Source of the DNA: Pasteurella oralis
Lineage (GTDB): Bacteria; Pseudomonadota; Gammaproteobacteria; Enterobacterales; Pasteurellaceae
Direction: 5' to 3'
Assembly (NCBI RefSeq): GCF_002850605.1
Contig: NZ_NXGB01000001.1
Location: 186,001-250,000, forward strand
DNA: 64,000 nt
Part shown: piece after piece, positions 50,933 through 60,735 of the stretch
Position numbering within the stretch: the first letter of the stretch is position 1
How the letters are laid out: each line of letters begins with the position of its first letter
The notes under the pieces: generated by a model
Databases searched by the model: none
What the model was told of the DNA's origin: nothing
The model's input: the letters and a program-made list of their open reading frames with translations, nothing else
Position numbers and translations under genes: made by a program

Positions 50933-51160
50933 ATGCAAAAAATATTTCTTATTTTGACCGCTCTTTGCTGCTTAAATAGCTGTGGGACTGTAGTGAAATT
51001 AATTGATCCGACTGAGCCTTATTCTGCGTATGCAGGCACAAAATATGATGTTGAAATGGCAAAGCAGTGGGGATTGCCTATTTTAGATTTGCCGCTTTCT
51101 TTTTTACTTGATTCCGTATTATTACCTTATGTATGGTCACAACAAACAGAACAAAGATAA
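50933..51160 (+). CDS. YceK/YidQ family lipoprotein (DUF1375)
   Basis: This 75-residue lipoprotein starts [18 protein letters not shown], with lipobox LNSC (cysteine 17). The following [24 protein letters not shown] and, near the end, [17 protein letters not shown] fit the YceK/YidQ pattern of small lipoproteins (GT...Y.G...D......P...D.P.S...DT..LPY). Its function is unknown. The gene ends six bases before rep, so the two are likely cotranscribed. A ribosome site is weak. Confidence 0.82.
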   Translation: MQKIFLILTALCCLNSCGTVVKLIDPTEPYSAYAGTKYDVEMAKQWGLPILDLPLSFLLDSVLLPYVWSQQTEQR

Positions 51161-51166
51161 TCCGCT

Positions 51167-53182
51167 ATGAAATTAAATGTGCAACAACAAAAAGCAGTTG
51201 AATATGTCACAGGACCTTGTTTAGTATTGGCAGGTGCTGGTTCTGGTAAAACGAGGGTGATTATTAATAAAATTGCACATTTAGTGGCAAATTGTGGTTA
51301 TCAGCCACGCCAAATTGCTGCAGTGACTTTCACGAATAAAGCTGCACGTGAAATGAAAGAACGTGTTGCGCATTCTATTGGCAAGCAAGCAAGCCGTGGA
51401 CTCATTGTGTCTACATTTCATACACTAGGCTTCGATATTATTAAACGTGAATATAAGCAGTTGGGCTTTAAAGCGAATATGACATTGTTTGATGAACATG
51501 ATCAACTGGCGTTATTAAAAGAACTCACGGCAGACTTACTTGCAGAAGAGAAAGAATTATTGCGAGAGCTAGTTTCAACAATTTCAAATTGGAAAAATGA
51601 TTTAATTTCACCTCAACAAGCAAAATATTTAGCACGTGATGCAAAAGGACAAACTTTTGCGCTATGTTACGAACGTTATAGTAAACAAATTCGTGCGTAT
51701 AATGCGTTAGATTTTGATGATTTAATCATGTTACCGACTTTATTATTTAAACAGAATGAAGAGGTACGTTTAAAGTGGCAACAAAAAATTCGTTATTTAT
51801 TAGTCGATGAATATCAGGATACTAATACTAGTCAATATGAGTTAATTAAGTTATTAGTAGGTGAACGTGCTTGTTTTACTGTGGTCGGTGATGATGATCA
51901 GTCTATTTATTCATGGCGTGGCGCACGCCCACAAAACATGATGCGCTTAAAGACAGATTTTCCTCAATTAGACGTCATCAAATTAGAACAAAACTATCGC
52001 TCAACACAACGTATTTTACATTGTGCCAATATTCTTATTGCGAATAATGAACATGTTTTCGATAAACAACTGTTCTCAAATTTAGAGTCAGGAGAGAAAC
52101 TACAGATTATTGAGGCAAAAAATGAGGATGATGAAGCAGAACGTGTTGTGGGTGAACTAATTGCACATCGTTTCATGCGTAAAACAAAATATAAAGACTA
52201 TGCCATTTTATATCGCGGTAATCATCAATCTCGTTTATTAGAAAAAGTGCTCATGCAAAACCGTATTCCTTATAAAATTTCAGGAGGGACTTCGTTTTTT
52301 TCTCGTGCTGAAATTAAGGATATGATGGCGTATTTACGTTTATTGGTTAACCAAGATGATGATGCGGCATTTTTGCGAATTGTAAATATCCCAAAACGTG
52401 AAATTGGTACAGTGACATTAGAAAAGTTAGGTACATTAGCACAAGAAAAGCAAATAAGTTTGTTTGAAGCGATTTTTGACTTTGAATTAATGCAACGGGT
52501 TACGCCTAGAGCTTACAATGCATTGCAAAATTTTGGTCAATGGATTGTGCAATTAAGCGATGAAATTATACGTGCTGAACCTGAGCGGGCGATTCGTACT
52601 ATGCTAGCACAATTGCATTATGAGGAATATTTATATGAATATGCGCCCAGTCCAAAAGCGGCAGAAATGCAAAGTAAAAATGTCGCTACTTTATTTGATT
52701 GGATTGGCGACATGCTTAAAGATGATGAGGTTGATGAGCCTATGAGCCTAAATCAGGTGGTGACAAGATTAACTTTACGCGACATGATGGAGCGTGGTGA
52801 AGAAGATAATGAAAGCGATCAAGTTCAATTGATGACGCTACATGCGTCTAAAGGGCTAGAATTTTCTCATGTTTTTCTGATTGGCATGGAAGAAGGTATT
52901 TTACCGCATCAAACCAGTATTGATGAAGATAATGTTGAGGAAGAACGCCGTTTAGCTTATGTTGGCATTACGCGAGCACAACAAAGTTTGATCTTTTCTT
53001 TATGTAAAGAACGACGTCAATTTGGTGAAGTGTTAAAGCCTGAGCCGAGTCGTTTTTTAGCTGAATTACCAGTAGATGATGTGCAATGGGAACGTGATAA
53101 ACCAGTGATGACAAAGGCACAACAGCAAGAAAATACGGCGAATCAATTAGCAAATTTACGTGCGATATTACGTGGTAAATAA
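51167..53182 (+). CDS. rep: ATP-dependent DNA helicase Rep
   Basis: This 671-residue superfamily 1A 3'-5' helicase has the Rep start [20 protein letters not shown]. Motif I is [11 protein letters not shown], motif [12 protein letters not shown], motif [18 protein letters not shown], motif [14 protein letters not shown] and motif [14 protein letters not shown]. It clears proteins ahead of replication forks and is a PriC-linked restart helicase. It is longer at neither end than the family norm and follows the small lipoprotein gene closely. Confidence 0.97.
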   Translation: MKLNVQQQKAVEYVTGPCLVLAGAGSGKTRVIINKIAHLVANCGYQPRQIAAVTFTNKAAREMKERVAHSIGKQASRGLIVSTFHTLGFDIIKREYKQLGFKANMTLFDEHDQLALLKELTADLLAEEKELLRELVSTISNWKNDLISPQQAKYLARDAKGQTFALCYERYSKQIRAYNALDFDDLIMLPTLLFKQNEEVRLKWQQKIRYLLVDEYQDTNTSQYELIKLLVGERACFTVVGDDDQSIYSWRGARPQNMMRLKTDFPQLDVIKLEQNYRSTQRILHCANILIANNEHVFDKQLFSNLESGEKLQIIEAKNEDDEAERVVGELIAHRFMRKTKYKDYAILYRGNHQSRLLEKVLMQNRIPYKISGGTSFFSRAEIKDMMAYLRLLVNQDDDAAFLRIVNIPKREIGTVTLEKLGTLAQEKQISLFEAIFDFELMQRVTPRAYNALQNFGQWIVQLSDEIIRAEPERAIRTMLAQLHYEEYLYEYAPSPKAAEMQSKNVATLFDWIGDMLKDDEVDEPMSLNQVVTRLTLRDMMERGEEDNESDQVQLMTLHASKGLEFSHVFLIGMEEGILPHQTSIDEDNVEEERRLAYVGITRAQQSLIFSLCKERRQFGEVLKPEPSRFLAELPVDDVQWERDKPVMTKAQQQENTANQLANLRAILRGK

Positions 53183-53300
53183 TTTTTTCTGTTTTATTTG
53201 CTCTAATTTGTAGAGAAATCAGTCAACTGAATAATTTTTTGTAAAAAATGATTTGACTTATTTTTAGAAAAACGTATCATACCGCCCACAAACCAATTGC

Positions 53301-53393
53301 GGTGAGATGGCCGAGAGGCTGAAGGCGCTCCCCTGCTAAGGGAGTATGGGGTCAAAAACTCCATCGAGGGTTCGAATCCCTCTCTCACCGCCA
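53301..53393 (+). tRNA. tRNA-Ser (anticodon GCT)
   Basis: This 93-base class II tRNA has acceptor stem GGTGAGA/TCTCACC, the long variable arm typical of serine, the T-loop GGTTCGAATCC, discriminator G and an encoded CCA. The anticodon GCT is at 53335-53337 and reads AGC/AGU codons. Confidence 0.97.
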
Positions 53394-53455
53394 TTTACTC
53401 AGGTTTGCTCGCTATTAAGTTAAGTTTTTTATTAAATAGCAAGTAAACAAGTGCT

Positions 53456-53532
53456 GCACCCGTAGCTCAGCTGGATAGAGTACTCGGCTACGAACCGAGC
53501 GGTCAGAGGTTCGAATCCTCTCGGGTGCGCCA
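53456..53532 (+). tRNA. tRNA-Arg (anticodon ACG), copy 1
   Basis: This 77-base tRNA has acceptor stem GCACCCG/CGGGTGC, D-arm AGCTCAGCTGGATAGAG, anticodon ACG at 53490-53492, T-loop AGGTTCGAATCCT and an encoded CCA. The A34 would be edited to inosine by TadA to read CGU, CGC and CGA. Confidence 0.98.
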
Positions 53533-53593
53533 TTTTAAATTCGACTCTATTGTTTAAAATGGTTAAAGCAACTAAATCAAATTTCGACTATAC

Positions 53594-53670
53594 GCACCCG
53601 TAGCTCAGCTGGATAGAGTACTCGGCTACGAACCGAGCGGTCAGAGGTTCGAATCCTCTCGGGTGCGCCA
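53594..53670 (+). tRNA. tRNA-Arg (anticodon ACG), copy 2
   Basis: It is identical in sequence to the copy at 53456-53532, with the anticodon at 53628-53630. The 61-base spacer between the two copies is not itself repeated, apart from the three bases just after each CCA. Confidence 0.98.
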
Positions 53671-53739
53671 TTTAATTTCATGTCTTCTTTATCCTGTTAT
53701 CTTTGAGTTATTTGACAAGTTTATTTTACACATACAGCT

Positions 53740-53802
53740 TATCTGCTATCTGCTATCTGCTATCTGCTATCTGCTATCTGCTATCTGCTATCTGCTATCT
53801 GC
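53740..53802 (+). repeat. Nine-copy tandem heptanucleotide repeat (TATCTGC)9
   Basis: Nine perfect, contiguous copies of the 7-base unit TATCTGC lie between the second tRNA-Arg and the 3' end of the PRD-like gene. Simple repeats of this size usually vary in copy number by slipped-strand mispairing. On the plus strand the array is open in all frames and would encode YLLSAIC repeats, but I see no credible start or ribosome site, so I treat it as non-coding. Confidence 0.97.
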
Positions 53803-53858
53803 TTCTTGTTTGGCTTGGCTTGCAAAAGTGCGGTCTGTTTTTGAGAGATTTTATGCTT

Positions 53859-54266
53859 TTAACGAGAAATCTTATTGAGCATGGCGTGATCGAGTTTATC
53901 TAAGATCTGTGGTTGATCGAGCAAAAGTGAATAATAATTTGCTAAAAAATAACTTTGCTCATTGGCAGGAATTGAGAAAGGGATCAGTTGTAAGATTTCT
54001 TTGTGCATAGCCAAAACTATTGGAAAACAGACCGCACTTTGAATCTTGGTTTGAAAGTCTTTATGCAGTGGTGAGGCACAATGGTGGCGCTTAATTCTGC
54101 CTAACGAATTGGCTAAATGAATCAATAGTGTTGTGGCTTGTGTTCTATTCACATCAACATGCCAATGTTGTGCCAAGTGATGTTGCGCATTGAATACAAT
54201 TTCAATAATTTGTTCGTCAATTAGCTTACGAACTTGTAGCATTTTTAACTGAGATTGGATATTCAT
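53859..54266 (-). CDS. PRD-domain-like small protein
   Basis: This 135-residue protein starts at ATG 54266 after GAGGAAAG (MNIQSQLKMLQVRKLID). One helical domain has the spacing of a PTS regulation domain: LIHLANSLGRIKRH (histidine and arginine positions) and later IPFSIPANEQSYFLANYYSLL, matching the PRD end (ip..E..yl..h). No DNA-binding or EII domains are present, so it would be a stand-alone PRD-like protein. The assignment is moderate; a purely unknown helical protein is the alternative. Confidence 0.6.
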   Translation of the reverse strand: MNIQSQLKMLQVRKLIDEQIIEIVFNAQHHLAQHWHVDVNRTQATTLLIHLANSLGRIKRHHCASPLHKDFQTKIQSAVCFPIVLAMHKEILQLIPFSIPANEQSYFLANYYSLLLDQPQILDKLDHAMLNKISR

Positions 54267-54386
54267 ACTTTCCTCACCACGACTTGTCATTCAGTCTAGC
54301 TCAATTCTGTGTAATTAAACAGTGCATAGATCACAAATTTATAGCACAATAATGTTTATTTAAATTTCATTGAATAAACTAAAGTG

Positions 54387-54989
54387 ATGATGTTAGATAA
54401 ACAACTGTTTAGCCAATATGCTGGATTAATTTTTGATATGGATGGTACTTTAATTGATACTATGCCTTGTCATGCACAAGCTTGGCTGATGGTTGGTGAG
54501 TATTATGGATATGCTTTACAACCTGAAATCATGTATAAAATGGCAGGCGCCCCGCTGCGTACGATTGCACAAGCAATAATGCAAGAAGCGAACATGCCTT
54601 TAACTTTATTACAAGATGTGATGCGTTTAAAACGTCAGTTTGGCAAAGCACTTATTTTAAACCAAGCAAAATTATTACCTGCCGCAAATGTCGCCAAGCA
54701 TTTTTATCAACAGAAAGCTATGGCATTAGGCACAGGATCGCACCGTGAAATGACATATTTATTGTTAGATAAATTAGATATTGCACATTGCTTTGAGGCT
54801 GTTGTGACTTCAGAAGATGTAGAAAAACATAAGCCAGCGCCTGATACCTTTTTACGTTGTGCTGAATTAATTCAAGTTAAGCCACAAGATTGTTTGGTTT
54901 TTGAAGATGCAGATTTAGGTGTACAAGCTGGGTTAGCCGCAGGTATGCATGTATTTGATGTGAGAACGTGTAGATTAATTACAGAGTAA
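54387..54989 (+). CDS. yqaB: HAD-family phosphatase, YqaB/beta-phosphoglucomutase-like
   Basis: This roughly 200-residue HAD hydrolase of the beta-phosphoglucomutase branch has motif I GLIFDMDGTLIDTMPCH, motif II GTGSH, motif III with K in EKHKPAPDTF, and motif IV VFEDADLGVQAGLAAGM. It resembles YqaB, a fructose-1-phosphatase-like enzyme. It neighbours a yqaA homologue two genes on, as in E. coli. Three consecutive start codons (GTG, ATG, ATG at 54384-54392) are possible, none with a good ribosome site. Confidence 0.88.
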   Translation: MMLDKQLFSQYAGLIFDMDGTLIDTMPCHAQAWLMVGEYYGYALQPEIMYKMAGAPLRTIAQAIMQEANMPLTLLQDVMRLKRQFGKALILNQAKLLPAANVAKHFYQQKAMALGTGSHREMTYLLLDKLDIAHCFEAVVTSEDVEKHKPAPDTFLRCAELIQVKPQDCLVFEDADLGVQAGLAAGMHVFDVRTCRLITE

Positions 54990-54993
54990 TTGT

Positions 54994-55605
54994 ATGTTAA
55001 GCGATAAAGAAAAAATGCTAACAGGTTTAGCTCATCAACCTTATGATCAAGAATTAGCCGCACTGCGTTTGCGTAATAAAGAATTATTGCATGAATATAA
55101 TGTATTAACTCGCCCTTCTGATAAAGAAAATAAAGCACGTTTAATCTTAACTATTCTTGGTAAAGCAACGAATATTCCACATATTAACTCTCCTTTCTAT
55201 TGTGATTATGGTCAATTTATTGAAGTGGGCAAAAACTTTTTTGCTAATTATAACTGTACTATTTTAGATACAGGTGGCGTGAAAATTGGTGATGATGTTT
55301 TGTTTGCGCCAAATGTGAGTTTATACACAGTAGGACATCCCATTGATCCTGAATTACGTAGATCAGAATGGGAACAAGCATTACCTATTGTGATTGGTCA
55401 TAATGTTTGGGTTGGGGGTAATGTGGTGATTTTAGGCGGTGTGACAATTGGCGATAATTCCGTGATAGGCGCAGGTTCTGTCGTCACGAAAGATATTCCT
55501 GCTAATTGTGTGGCAGTAGGTAATCCATGTCATGTCTTAAGACCAATTAGTCAAAAAGATCGTGATGACTATTTACAACGTTTTAAACCTGATTTAAATG
55601 ATTGA
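54994..55605 (+). CDS. maa: Maltose/galactoside O-acetyltransferase family protein
   Basis: This 203-residue left-handed beta-helix (hexapeptide-repeat) acetyltransferase starts with the Maa-type N-terminal region MLSDKEKMLTGLAHQPYDQEL (in part). YDPELxxxR-type residues are followed by NSPFYCDYGQFIEVGKNFFANYN. The catalytic histidine is in VGHPIDPELR, and repeats such as GGNVVILGGVTIGDNSVIGAGS follow. It acetylates sugars with acetyl-CoA, probably for detoxification. It starts four bases after yqaB and overlaps the next gene. Confidence 0.93.
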   Translation: MLSDKEKMLTGLAHQPYDQELAALRLRNKELLHEYNVLTRPSDKENKARLILTILGKATNIPHINSPFYCDYGQFIEVGKNFFANYNCTILDTGGVKIGDDVLFAPNVSLYTVGHPIDPELRRSEWEQALPIVIGHNVWVGGNVVILGGVTIGDNSVIGAGSVVTKDIPANCVAVGNPCHVLRPISQKDRDDYLQRFKPDLND

Positions 55606-56080
55606 GTTATGGTCTTGGGAATTTTGGCAGCAGCATAGTTTATACTTGATGTTTGCCAGCGCGTTTTTAAGTGCCACTGTTTTGCCAGGTAATTCAGAGG
55701 TGATCTTTGTTGGAATATTAACGCCTTGGGCTTTAAGTCAAGGAACGTTGTTGAGTGATAATGTGTTAAGCTTGTTTACAGTTGCTGTGTTAGGCAATAG
55801 CCTTGGTAGCTTCACTACCTATTGGTTTGGGCGTGTTTTGCCCCAAGTGTCAGAAAAACAACAGCGACATCCACGCTTTGGATTGGTTATTCGCAATATC
55901 CAACGTTATGGTATTTGGAGCTTATTTTTCAGCTGGTTACCTGTCATTGGCGATATGTTGTGTGTTGTAGCTGGCTGGTTGCGTTTAAATATGCTGGGTG
56001 TATTTGTGCTAATGACATTAGGTAAAGCTGTACGCTATCTTTTTTTATTGTTATTAACGATGAATTTGTTTGCAATTTGA
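55598..56080 (+). CDS. yqaA: YqaA family membrane protein (DedA-like)
   Basis: This 160-residue inner-membrane protein has about four hydrophobic segments and the YqaA/DedA (SNARE-associated) features SAFLSATVLPGNSEVIFV, AVLGNSLGSFTTYWFGR and FFSWLPVIGDMLCVVAGWL. The start lies within the last eight bases of the acetyltransferase gene, so translation is coupled. In E. coli yqaA is next to yqaB and gshA; here gshF lies 6 kb further on. Its exact function is unknown. Confidence 0.9.
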   Translation: MIELWSWEFWQQHSLYLMFASAFLSATVLPGNSEVIFVGILTPWALSQGTLLSDNVLSLFTVAVLGNSLGSFTTYWFGRVLPQVSEKQQRHPRFGLVIRNIQRYGIWSLFFSWLPVIGDMLCVVAGWLRLNMLGVFVLMTLGKAVRYLFLLLLTMNLFAI

Positions 56081-56111
56081 GTAAAATAAATACGTTTTTA
56101 ACGTAAAAAAA

Positions 56112-56131
56112 CACCACCCAAAAGGGTGGTG
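56112..56131. other. GC-rich hairpin in the luxS leader
   Basis: CACCACCC (56112-56119) and GGGTGGTG (56124-56131) form a perfect 8-bp stem with an AAAA loop. On the plus strand it is followed by AAATAACC with no T-run. On the minus strand it is followed by seven T residues, so it would terminate leftward transcripts although no leftward gene is nearby. It lies about 130 bases before luxS and may be a leader structure. Confidence 0.6.
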
Positions 56132-56261
56132 AAATAACCTAAGGAACCAATTTTATTAAAAACAACTGCAAGTTGCTGTATTTTAAGACAGATGCCTTGA
56201 AGTAAAGTTCAAAAAAATTTAACTAAAATTGAAATAAATTGACAATTTAAAGGAAACAATT

Positions 56262-56768
56262 ATGCCACTACTTGATAGTTTTAAAGTCGATCATACTCGA
56301 ATGAATGCGCCAGCTGTACGTATTGCAAAGACAATGCGTACACCAAAGGGAGATGATATTAGTGTATTTGATTTACGTTTTTGCGCGCCAAACAAAGCTA
56401 TTTTATCTGCTAAGGGAATTCATACTTTAGAGCATTTATTTGCTGGCTTTATGCGTGATCATTTAAATAGTGATGAAGTAGAAATTATTGATATTTCACC
56501 AATGGGATGCCGTACTGGTTTTTATATGTCATTAATTGGCACGCCAAACGAACAACAAGTTGCCGTAGCTTGGTTAGCGTCAATGCAAGATGTACTTAAC
56601 GTAAAAGAACAAAGTCAAATTCCTGAGCTAAACGAATATCAATGCGGTAGTTATACAGAGCATTCCCTTTCTGATGCACATCAAATCGCGCGCAATGTGA
56701 TAGCAAGTGGTGTTGGTGTAAATAAGAATGAAGATTTGTTACTTGATGAAAAATTATTAAACCCATAA
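56262..56768 (+). CDS. luxS: S-ribosylhomocysteine lyase LuxS
   Basis: This 168-residue metalloenzyme cleaves S-ribosylhomocysteine to homocysteine and DPD, the AI-2 precursor. The metal site [15 protein letters not shown] (HxxEH) is near residues 54-58, the catalytic cysteine is in [11 protein letters not shown], and the third metal histidine lies in the [10 protein letters not shown]-preceding [12 protein letters not shown] region. The start [14 protein letters not shown] is typical. Methionine recycling and AI-2 signalling follow from the family. Confidence 0.98.
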   Translation: MPLLDSFKVDHTRMNAPAVRIAKTMRTPKGDDISVFDLRFCAPNKAILSAKGIHTLEHLFAGFMRDHLNSDEVEIIDISPMGCRTGFYMSLIGTPNEQQVAVAWLASMQDVLNVKEQSQIPELNEYQCGSYTEHSLSDAHQIARNVIASGVGVNKNEDLLLDEKLLNP

Positions 56769-56805
56769 TCCTATATCTGTATGACACAGCCAGAAGGAAA
56801 TTAAC

Positions 56806-57987
56806 ATGACAAAAATTGGTACTGCCTTAACAGCGAAAGCAACGAAAGTAATGATGCTTGGGTCTGGTGAATTAGGTAAAGAAGTCGTGATTGAATTACA
56901 GCGTTTAGGTGTTGAAGTCATCGCGGTTGATCGCTATGAAAATGCGCCTGCTCAACAAGTAGCACATCGTGCTTATACACTTTCTATGTTAGATGGTGAG
57001 GCATTAAAAGCGTTAGTGGAACAAGAAAAGCCTGATTATATTGTGCCAGAAGTAGAAGCAATAGCGACAGCGACACTAGTTGAACTTGAACAAGCGGGCT
57101 TTAATGTCATTCCGACAGCAAAAGCGACCCAATTAACCATGAATCGAGAAGGTATCCGTCGCTTAGCTGCAGAAGAACTGGGTTTACCAACATCACATTA
57201 TCAATTTGTAGATAATTTTACTGATTTCAAAAATGCAGTAGAAAAAATAGGCATTCCTTGTGTAGTGAAACCAATTATGTCTTCTTCAGGTCATGGTCAA
57301 AGTATTTTAAAATCTGCTGACGATATACAGAAAGCATGGGATTATGCACAGCAAGGTGGGCGTGCTGGTGGTGGTCGTGTCATTGTTGAAGGGTTTGTAA
57401 AATTTGATTATGAAATCACATTATTAACTGTGCGCCATATTCATGGTACTTCTTTCTTGGCACCAATTGGACATATTCAAGTTGACGGTGATTATCGTGA
57501 ATCTTGGCAACCACAAGCGATGTCTGATATTGCTTTAGCAAAAGCACAAGACATTGCGGAGAAAATTACGACAGCATTAGGTGGGCGTGGTATTTTTGGT
57601 GTGGAAATGTTTGTCTGTGGCGATGAAGTGATTTTCAATGAAGTTTCTCCACGCCCACATGATACGGGCATGGTGACCTTAATTTCACAAGAATTATCAG
57701 AGTTTGCGCTACATGCACGTGCTATTTTAGGTTTGCCAATCCCAGAGATTCATTTGATTAGTCCATCAGCATCTAAAGCGGTTGTGGTAGAAGGTCAATC
57801 CAATCAAGTCCAATTCGCTAATTTAGTAGAAGTACTGGCTAAACCGAATACCAATATTCGTTTATTTGGAAAAGGTGAGGTCAATGGTCATCGCCGTATG
57901 GGTGTGATTCTTGCCCGTGATAGCTCTGTAGCGCGTGCTTTAGAAAAAGTACGTAGTGCGCATGATAAGTTAGAAATTATACTTTGA
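56806..57987 (+). CDS. purT: Formate-dependent phosphoribosylglycinamide formyltransferase
   Basis: This 393-residue ATP-grasp enzyme formylates GAR using formate and ATP in purine synthesis. [20 protein letters not shown] at the N-terminus, [14 protein letters not shown] and [25 protein letters not shown] (in part) are diagnostic. It follows luxS by 37 bases. I find no PurR box in that gap, so expression may depend on the luxS promoter. It ends in a terminator made of paired uptake sequences. Confidence 0.97.
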   Translation: MTKIGTALTAKATKVMMLGSGELGKEVVIELQRLGVEVIAVDRYENAPAQQVAHRAYTLSMLDGEALKALVEQEKPDYIVPEVEAIATATLVELEQAGFNVIPTAKATQLTMNREGIRRLAAEELGLPTSHYQFVDNFTDFKNAVEKIGIPCVVKPIMSSSGHGQSILKSADDIQKAWDYAQQGGRAGGGRVIVEGFVKFDYEITLLTVRHIHGTSFLAPIGHIQVDGDYRESWQPQAMSDIALAKAQDIAEKITTALGGRGIFGVEMFVCGDEVIFNEVSPRPHDTGMVTLISQELSEFALHARAILGLPIPEIHLISPSASKAVVVEGQSNQVQFANLVEVLAKPNTNIRLFGKGEVNGHRRMGVILARDSSVARALEKVRSAHDKLEIIL

Positions 57988-58020
57988 TAAATAGTGGTAT
58001 AATATCGTAAAGCCGTTTAG

Positions 58021-58058
58021 AAACGGACCGCACTTGAGGTAAAGTGCGGTCCGTTTTT
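58021..58058. terminator. Terminator of purT (and bcp) built from inverted uptake sequences
   Basis: AAACGGACCGCACTT (58021-58035) and its complement (58042-58056) form a 15-bp stem with a 6-base loop, followed by T residues. Each arm contains a full uptake core. purT and bcp converge here. Confidence 0.95.
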
Positions 58059-58065
58059 TGCTAAT

Positions 58066-58530
58066 TTATTGAGTTAAGTAGTCTAATACGACTTGGTGAT
58101 GGTTTGAGGTTTTAAATTGACTAAAGACTTGCTCAACCATGCCTTGTTCATCAATTAAAAAACTGATGCGGTGAATCCCATCGTAGGTTTTGCCTAGAAA
58201 TTTCTTTTCGCCCCATACACCAAACTGTTCTGCAACTTGATGATCTTGATCTGCTAGCAAAAGAAAATTGAGTGCTTTTTTGTCAGTAAACTTTGCTAAT
58301 TTTTCTGGTGAATCAGGGCTGATCCCTAAAATTACCACACCTAATTTTTCTAATTCGGTTTTACTATCACGTAAGCCACAGGCTTGTGTATTACAGCCAG
58401 GGGTCAGTGCTTTAGGGTAGAAATAAATGAGCACTTTTTTGCCTACAAATTGTTTTAGAGAAACAGACTCATTATATTGATTAAATAGCGTAAATTGTGG
58501 CGCAGGTGCACCAATTTGTAAGATTTCCAT
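58066..58530 (-). CDS. bcp: Thioredoxin-dependent thiol peroxidase (Bcp/PrxQ)
   Basis: This 154-residue peroxiredoxin has the PrxQ-type active site YPKALTPGCNTQACGLRD, with peroxidatic C46 and resolving C51 five residues on. GKKVLIYFYP precedes it and FLIDEQGMV follows. It reduces H2O2 and organic peroxides using thioredoxin. It is divergent from dapA; the gap holds AT-rich repeats with some likeness to Fur sites. Confidence 0.95.
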   Translation of the reverse strand: MEILQIGAPAPQFTLFNQYNESVSLKQFVGKKVLIYFYPKALTPGCNTQACGLRDSKTELEKLGVVILGISPDSPEKLAKFTDKKALNFLLLADQDHQVAEQFGVWGEKKFLGKTYDGIHRISFLIDEQGMVEQVFSQFKTSNHHQVVLDYLTQ

Positions 58531-58640
58531 GAAAATTTCCCCGTGAGAAATAAGTTTAGATAAAAAATTTAAAAAATGACTTGCAAATTCAGGCTATTTT
58601 AGCGATCTTAAACTGCAATTTACAAGCAAACTCAACAATC

Positions 58641-58680
58641 AATAGAATGAATATCATTCAAAAATGATAACTATTTCAAA
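58641..58680. promoter_or_regulatory. Possible tandem Fur-type operator between bcp and dapA
   Basis: GAATGAATATCATTC and ATGATAACTATTTCA stand next to each other 30-60 bases before dapA. Both share several positions with the Fur 7-1-7 box (TGATAAT-A-ATTATCA), the second being better (TGATAA kept). The match is partial and AT-rich DNA gives chance hits, so confidence is low. Confidence 0.3.
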
Positions 58681-58705
58681 TTAATAAATATGCTCAGGAG
58701 GCGTT

Positions 58706-59602
58706 ATGTCAGTAAATAATTATTTATTCTCGGGTAGCATTGTTGCAATTGTGACACCAATGGACAATTCAGGTGAAATTGACTTTGTGGCGCTGAAGAA
58801 ATTAGTTGAGCATCACATCGCAGCAGGCACTGATGCTATTGTTTCTGTAGGCACTACGGGCGAAGCTGCGACATTAAGTATTGATGAGAATGTGAAAACG
58901 ATTTTGAAGACAGTTGAATTTGCCGATGGACGTATTCCTGTTATCGCGGGTGCGGGTGCTAATGCAACCAGTGAAGCGATTGTGATGACGAAATTATTGA
59001 ATGATAGTGGTGTAGCTGGTTGCCTTTCTGTTGTGCCTTATTACAATAAACCAACGCAAGAAGGGATGTATCAACATTTTAAAGCTATTGCGGAATGTAC
59101 TGATTTACCACAAATTTTGTATAACGTACCGGGACGTACTGGGAGTGATTTATTACCTGAAACAGTAGGACGTTTATCACAAATTAAGAATATTGTGGGT
59201 ATCAAAGAAGCGACTGGTGATTTGACTCGTGTAGCGAAGATTAAACAGCTTGCAGGTGAAAATTTTATTTTCTTAAGTGGTGATGATGCTACTGGTCTTG
59301 AATCAATGAAATTAGGCGGACAAGGCGTGATTTCAGTGACAAATAATGTTGCAGCAGCAGAGATGGCAAAAATGTGCCATTTAGCACTGAAGGGTGAATT
59401 TGATGAAGCTGAGGTGATTAATCAGCGCTTAATGGCATTGCATAAAGATCTTTTCGTAGAGTCTAATCCTATTCCAGTTAAATGGGCAGCTTACCGTTTA
59501 GGTTTAATTGATACACCAACGTTGCGTCTGCCGTTAACTACACTAAGTGAATCCTTGCAACCTCAGGTTGAAAATGCGTTAAAAGTAGCTGGGCTACTTT
59601 AA
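58706..59602 (+). CDS. dapA: 4-Hydroxy-tetrahydrodipicolinate synthase
   Basis: This 298-residue aldolase-type enzyme condenses pyruvate with aspartate semialdehyde for lysine and peptidoglycan synthesis. [13 protein letters not shown] carries the catalytic threonine pair, [14 protein letters not shown] the tyrosine and arginine, and [11 protein letters not shown] the Schiff-base lysine near residue 161. AGGAGG gives a strong start. It is followed by bamC, as in E. coli, but a terminator lies between the two. Confidence 0.98.
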   Translation: MSVNNYLFSGSIVAIVTPMDNSGEIDFVALKKLVEHHIAAGTDAIVSVGTTGEAATLSIDENVKTILKTVEFADGRIPVIAGAGANATSEAIVMTKLLNDSGVAGCLSVVPYYNKPTQEGMYQHFKAIAECTDLPQILYNVPGRTGSDLLPETVGRLSQIKNIVGIKEATGDLTRVAKIKQLAGENFIFLSGDDATGLESMKLGGQGVISVTNNVAAAEMAKMCHLALKGEFDEAEVINQRLMALHKDLFVESNPIPVKWAAYRLGLIDTPTLRLPLTTLSESLQPQVENALKVAGLL

Positions 59603-59614
59603 TTCTCTATGTTG

Positions 59615-59655
59615 TTTAGGGTCTGTATTAAATAAACAGACCCTAAACTTTTTTA
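59615..59655 (+). terminator. dapA terminator
   Basis: TTTAGGGTCTGT (59615-59626) and ACAGACCCTAAA (59636-59647) form a perfect 12-bp stem, followed by CTTTTTTATTTTTT. An uptake sequence follows at 59669-59677. Confidence 0.93.
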
Positions 59656-59714
59656 TTTTTTCACTGTCAAAGTGCGGTAATTTTTAACAAAATTTAGCAT
59701 TAAGGAAAAATTTT

Positions 59715-60728
59715 ATGACAAAGTGGCTACTCTCTCTTGCCCTTTTTTCCACGCTGGCAGCTTGTTCAGCAAGTAATGAAAGTAAACAACAAGCTAATGA
59801 TACTTATCAAAAATCAGATGAAGCGCTACCAGCATTTATGCCGTTAGCAACTGGTGGCGTGAATTTACCGAAACAAGATACGACTTATCAGCTTCCTCAA
59901 ATTAAAGTGCAAAAAGCACAGAATATTGATATTCGTCCGCCTGAGAATCCATTAGCGATTATTCAAAATTCAATTGCTCAGTTTGATGGTGAGCGTGCTT
60001 TAATTGCTTATCCAGCAGATAAACAACAGGTATATAGTGTGGCACAAGTACAGCACTTATTAAAAGAACAAAGCGTAGGTTACAAGCTAGATGGCAATAA
60101 AATTGTGACAGATTGGGCGCCAACAGGGCGTACTGATGATATTGGTAAGACTCAAATTCGTTATGAGATTGAACAAGTCAGTTCAGGTGGTTATAGCGCA
60201 TTATTTGTTTCAGTATTACAGATGAAACGTGATGATGTCGTATTTACTCCAAATTTAGCAGATAAACAACGTTATAGCTCAGATCGTTTAAATCAATTAG
60301 TTGGTGAGTTAAATTCAGCCTATCATAAACAAGCCCAAGCATTAAATAACTCGAGCTTTACGCCAATTCAATCAACATTCGCCACTGATAGCAATGGACG
60401 TGAGGCTTTAATATTAGCAGCACCTTTTAATCAAGCTTGGGCAAAATTAGGTCAAGTGTTACCACAACTTGAGTTCAGTATTAAAGATGAAGTAATTGGA
60501 CGAGGTTCTCGCGAATTAAAATATAGTCCTACAGGCGCGAAAAGTTGGTGGTGGCCATTTGGTAGTGCAGATACAAGCACGGGATTAGAAAAAGGCACTT
60601 ATTTTATGCAATTGAGTGCACTGGGTAAACAAAGTGCAGTGGTGATTACAGATGAGGATGGTAAAGCACTTTCTGATACACGAGCACAAGCAGTATACCA
60701 AGCATTACAGAATGTTCTCGCGAGATAA
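59715..60728 (+). CDS. bamC: Outer-membrane assembly lipoprotein BamC (NlpB)
   Basis: This 337-residue lipoprotein starts [18 protein letters not shown] with lipobox LAAC. An unstructured N-terminal segment ([20 protein letters not shown] in part) resembles the stretch of BamC that contacts BamD. Two helix-grip domains follow. Part of the beta-barrel assembly complex at the outer membrane. The dapA-bamC order supports the call. AAGGAA precedes the start. Confidence 0.9.
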   Translation: MTKWLLSLALFSTLAACSASNESKQQANDTYQKSDEALPAFMPLATGGVNLPKQDTTYQLPQIKVQKAQNIDIRPPENPLAIIQNSIAQFDGERALIAYPADKQQVYSVAQVQHLLKEQSVGYKLDGNKIVTDWAPTGRTDDIGKTQIRYEIEQVSSGGYSALFVSVLQMKRDDVVFTPNLADKQRYSSDRLNQLVGELNSAYHKQAQALNNSSFTPIQSTFATDSNGREALILAAPFNQAWAKLGQVLPQLEFSIKDEVIGRGSRELKYSPTGAKSWWWPFGSADTSTGLEKGTYFMQLSALGKQSAVVITDEDGKALSDTRAQAVYQALQNVLAR

Positions 60729-60735
60729 TCGTGCT

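Noticed and set aside
53456-53670. Phage or island attachment site at the duplicated tRNA-Arg
   Set aside because: Both copies are complete with CCA, and only 61 bases without integrase or mobile genes separate them, so this looks like a simple gene duplication.
53663-53903. Two plus-strand open frames through the TATCTGC array encoding YLLSAIC repeats
   Set aside because: They are open only because the 7-base repeat has no stop in any frame. They have non-ATG or unsupported starts, and one begins at the tRNA end.
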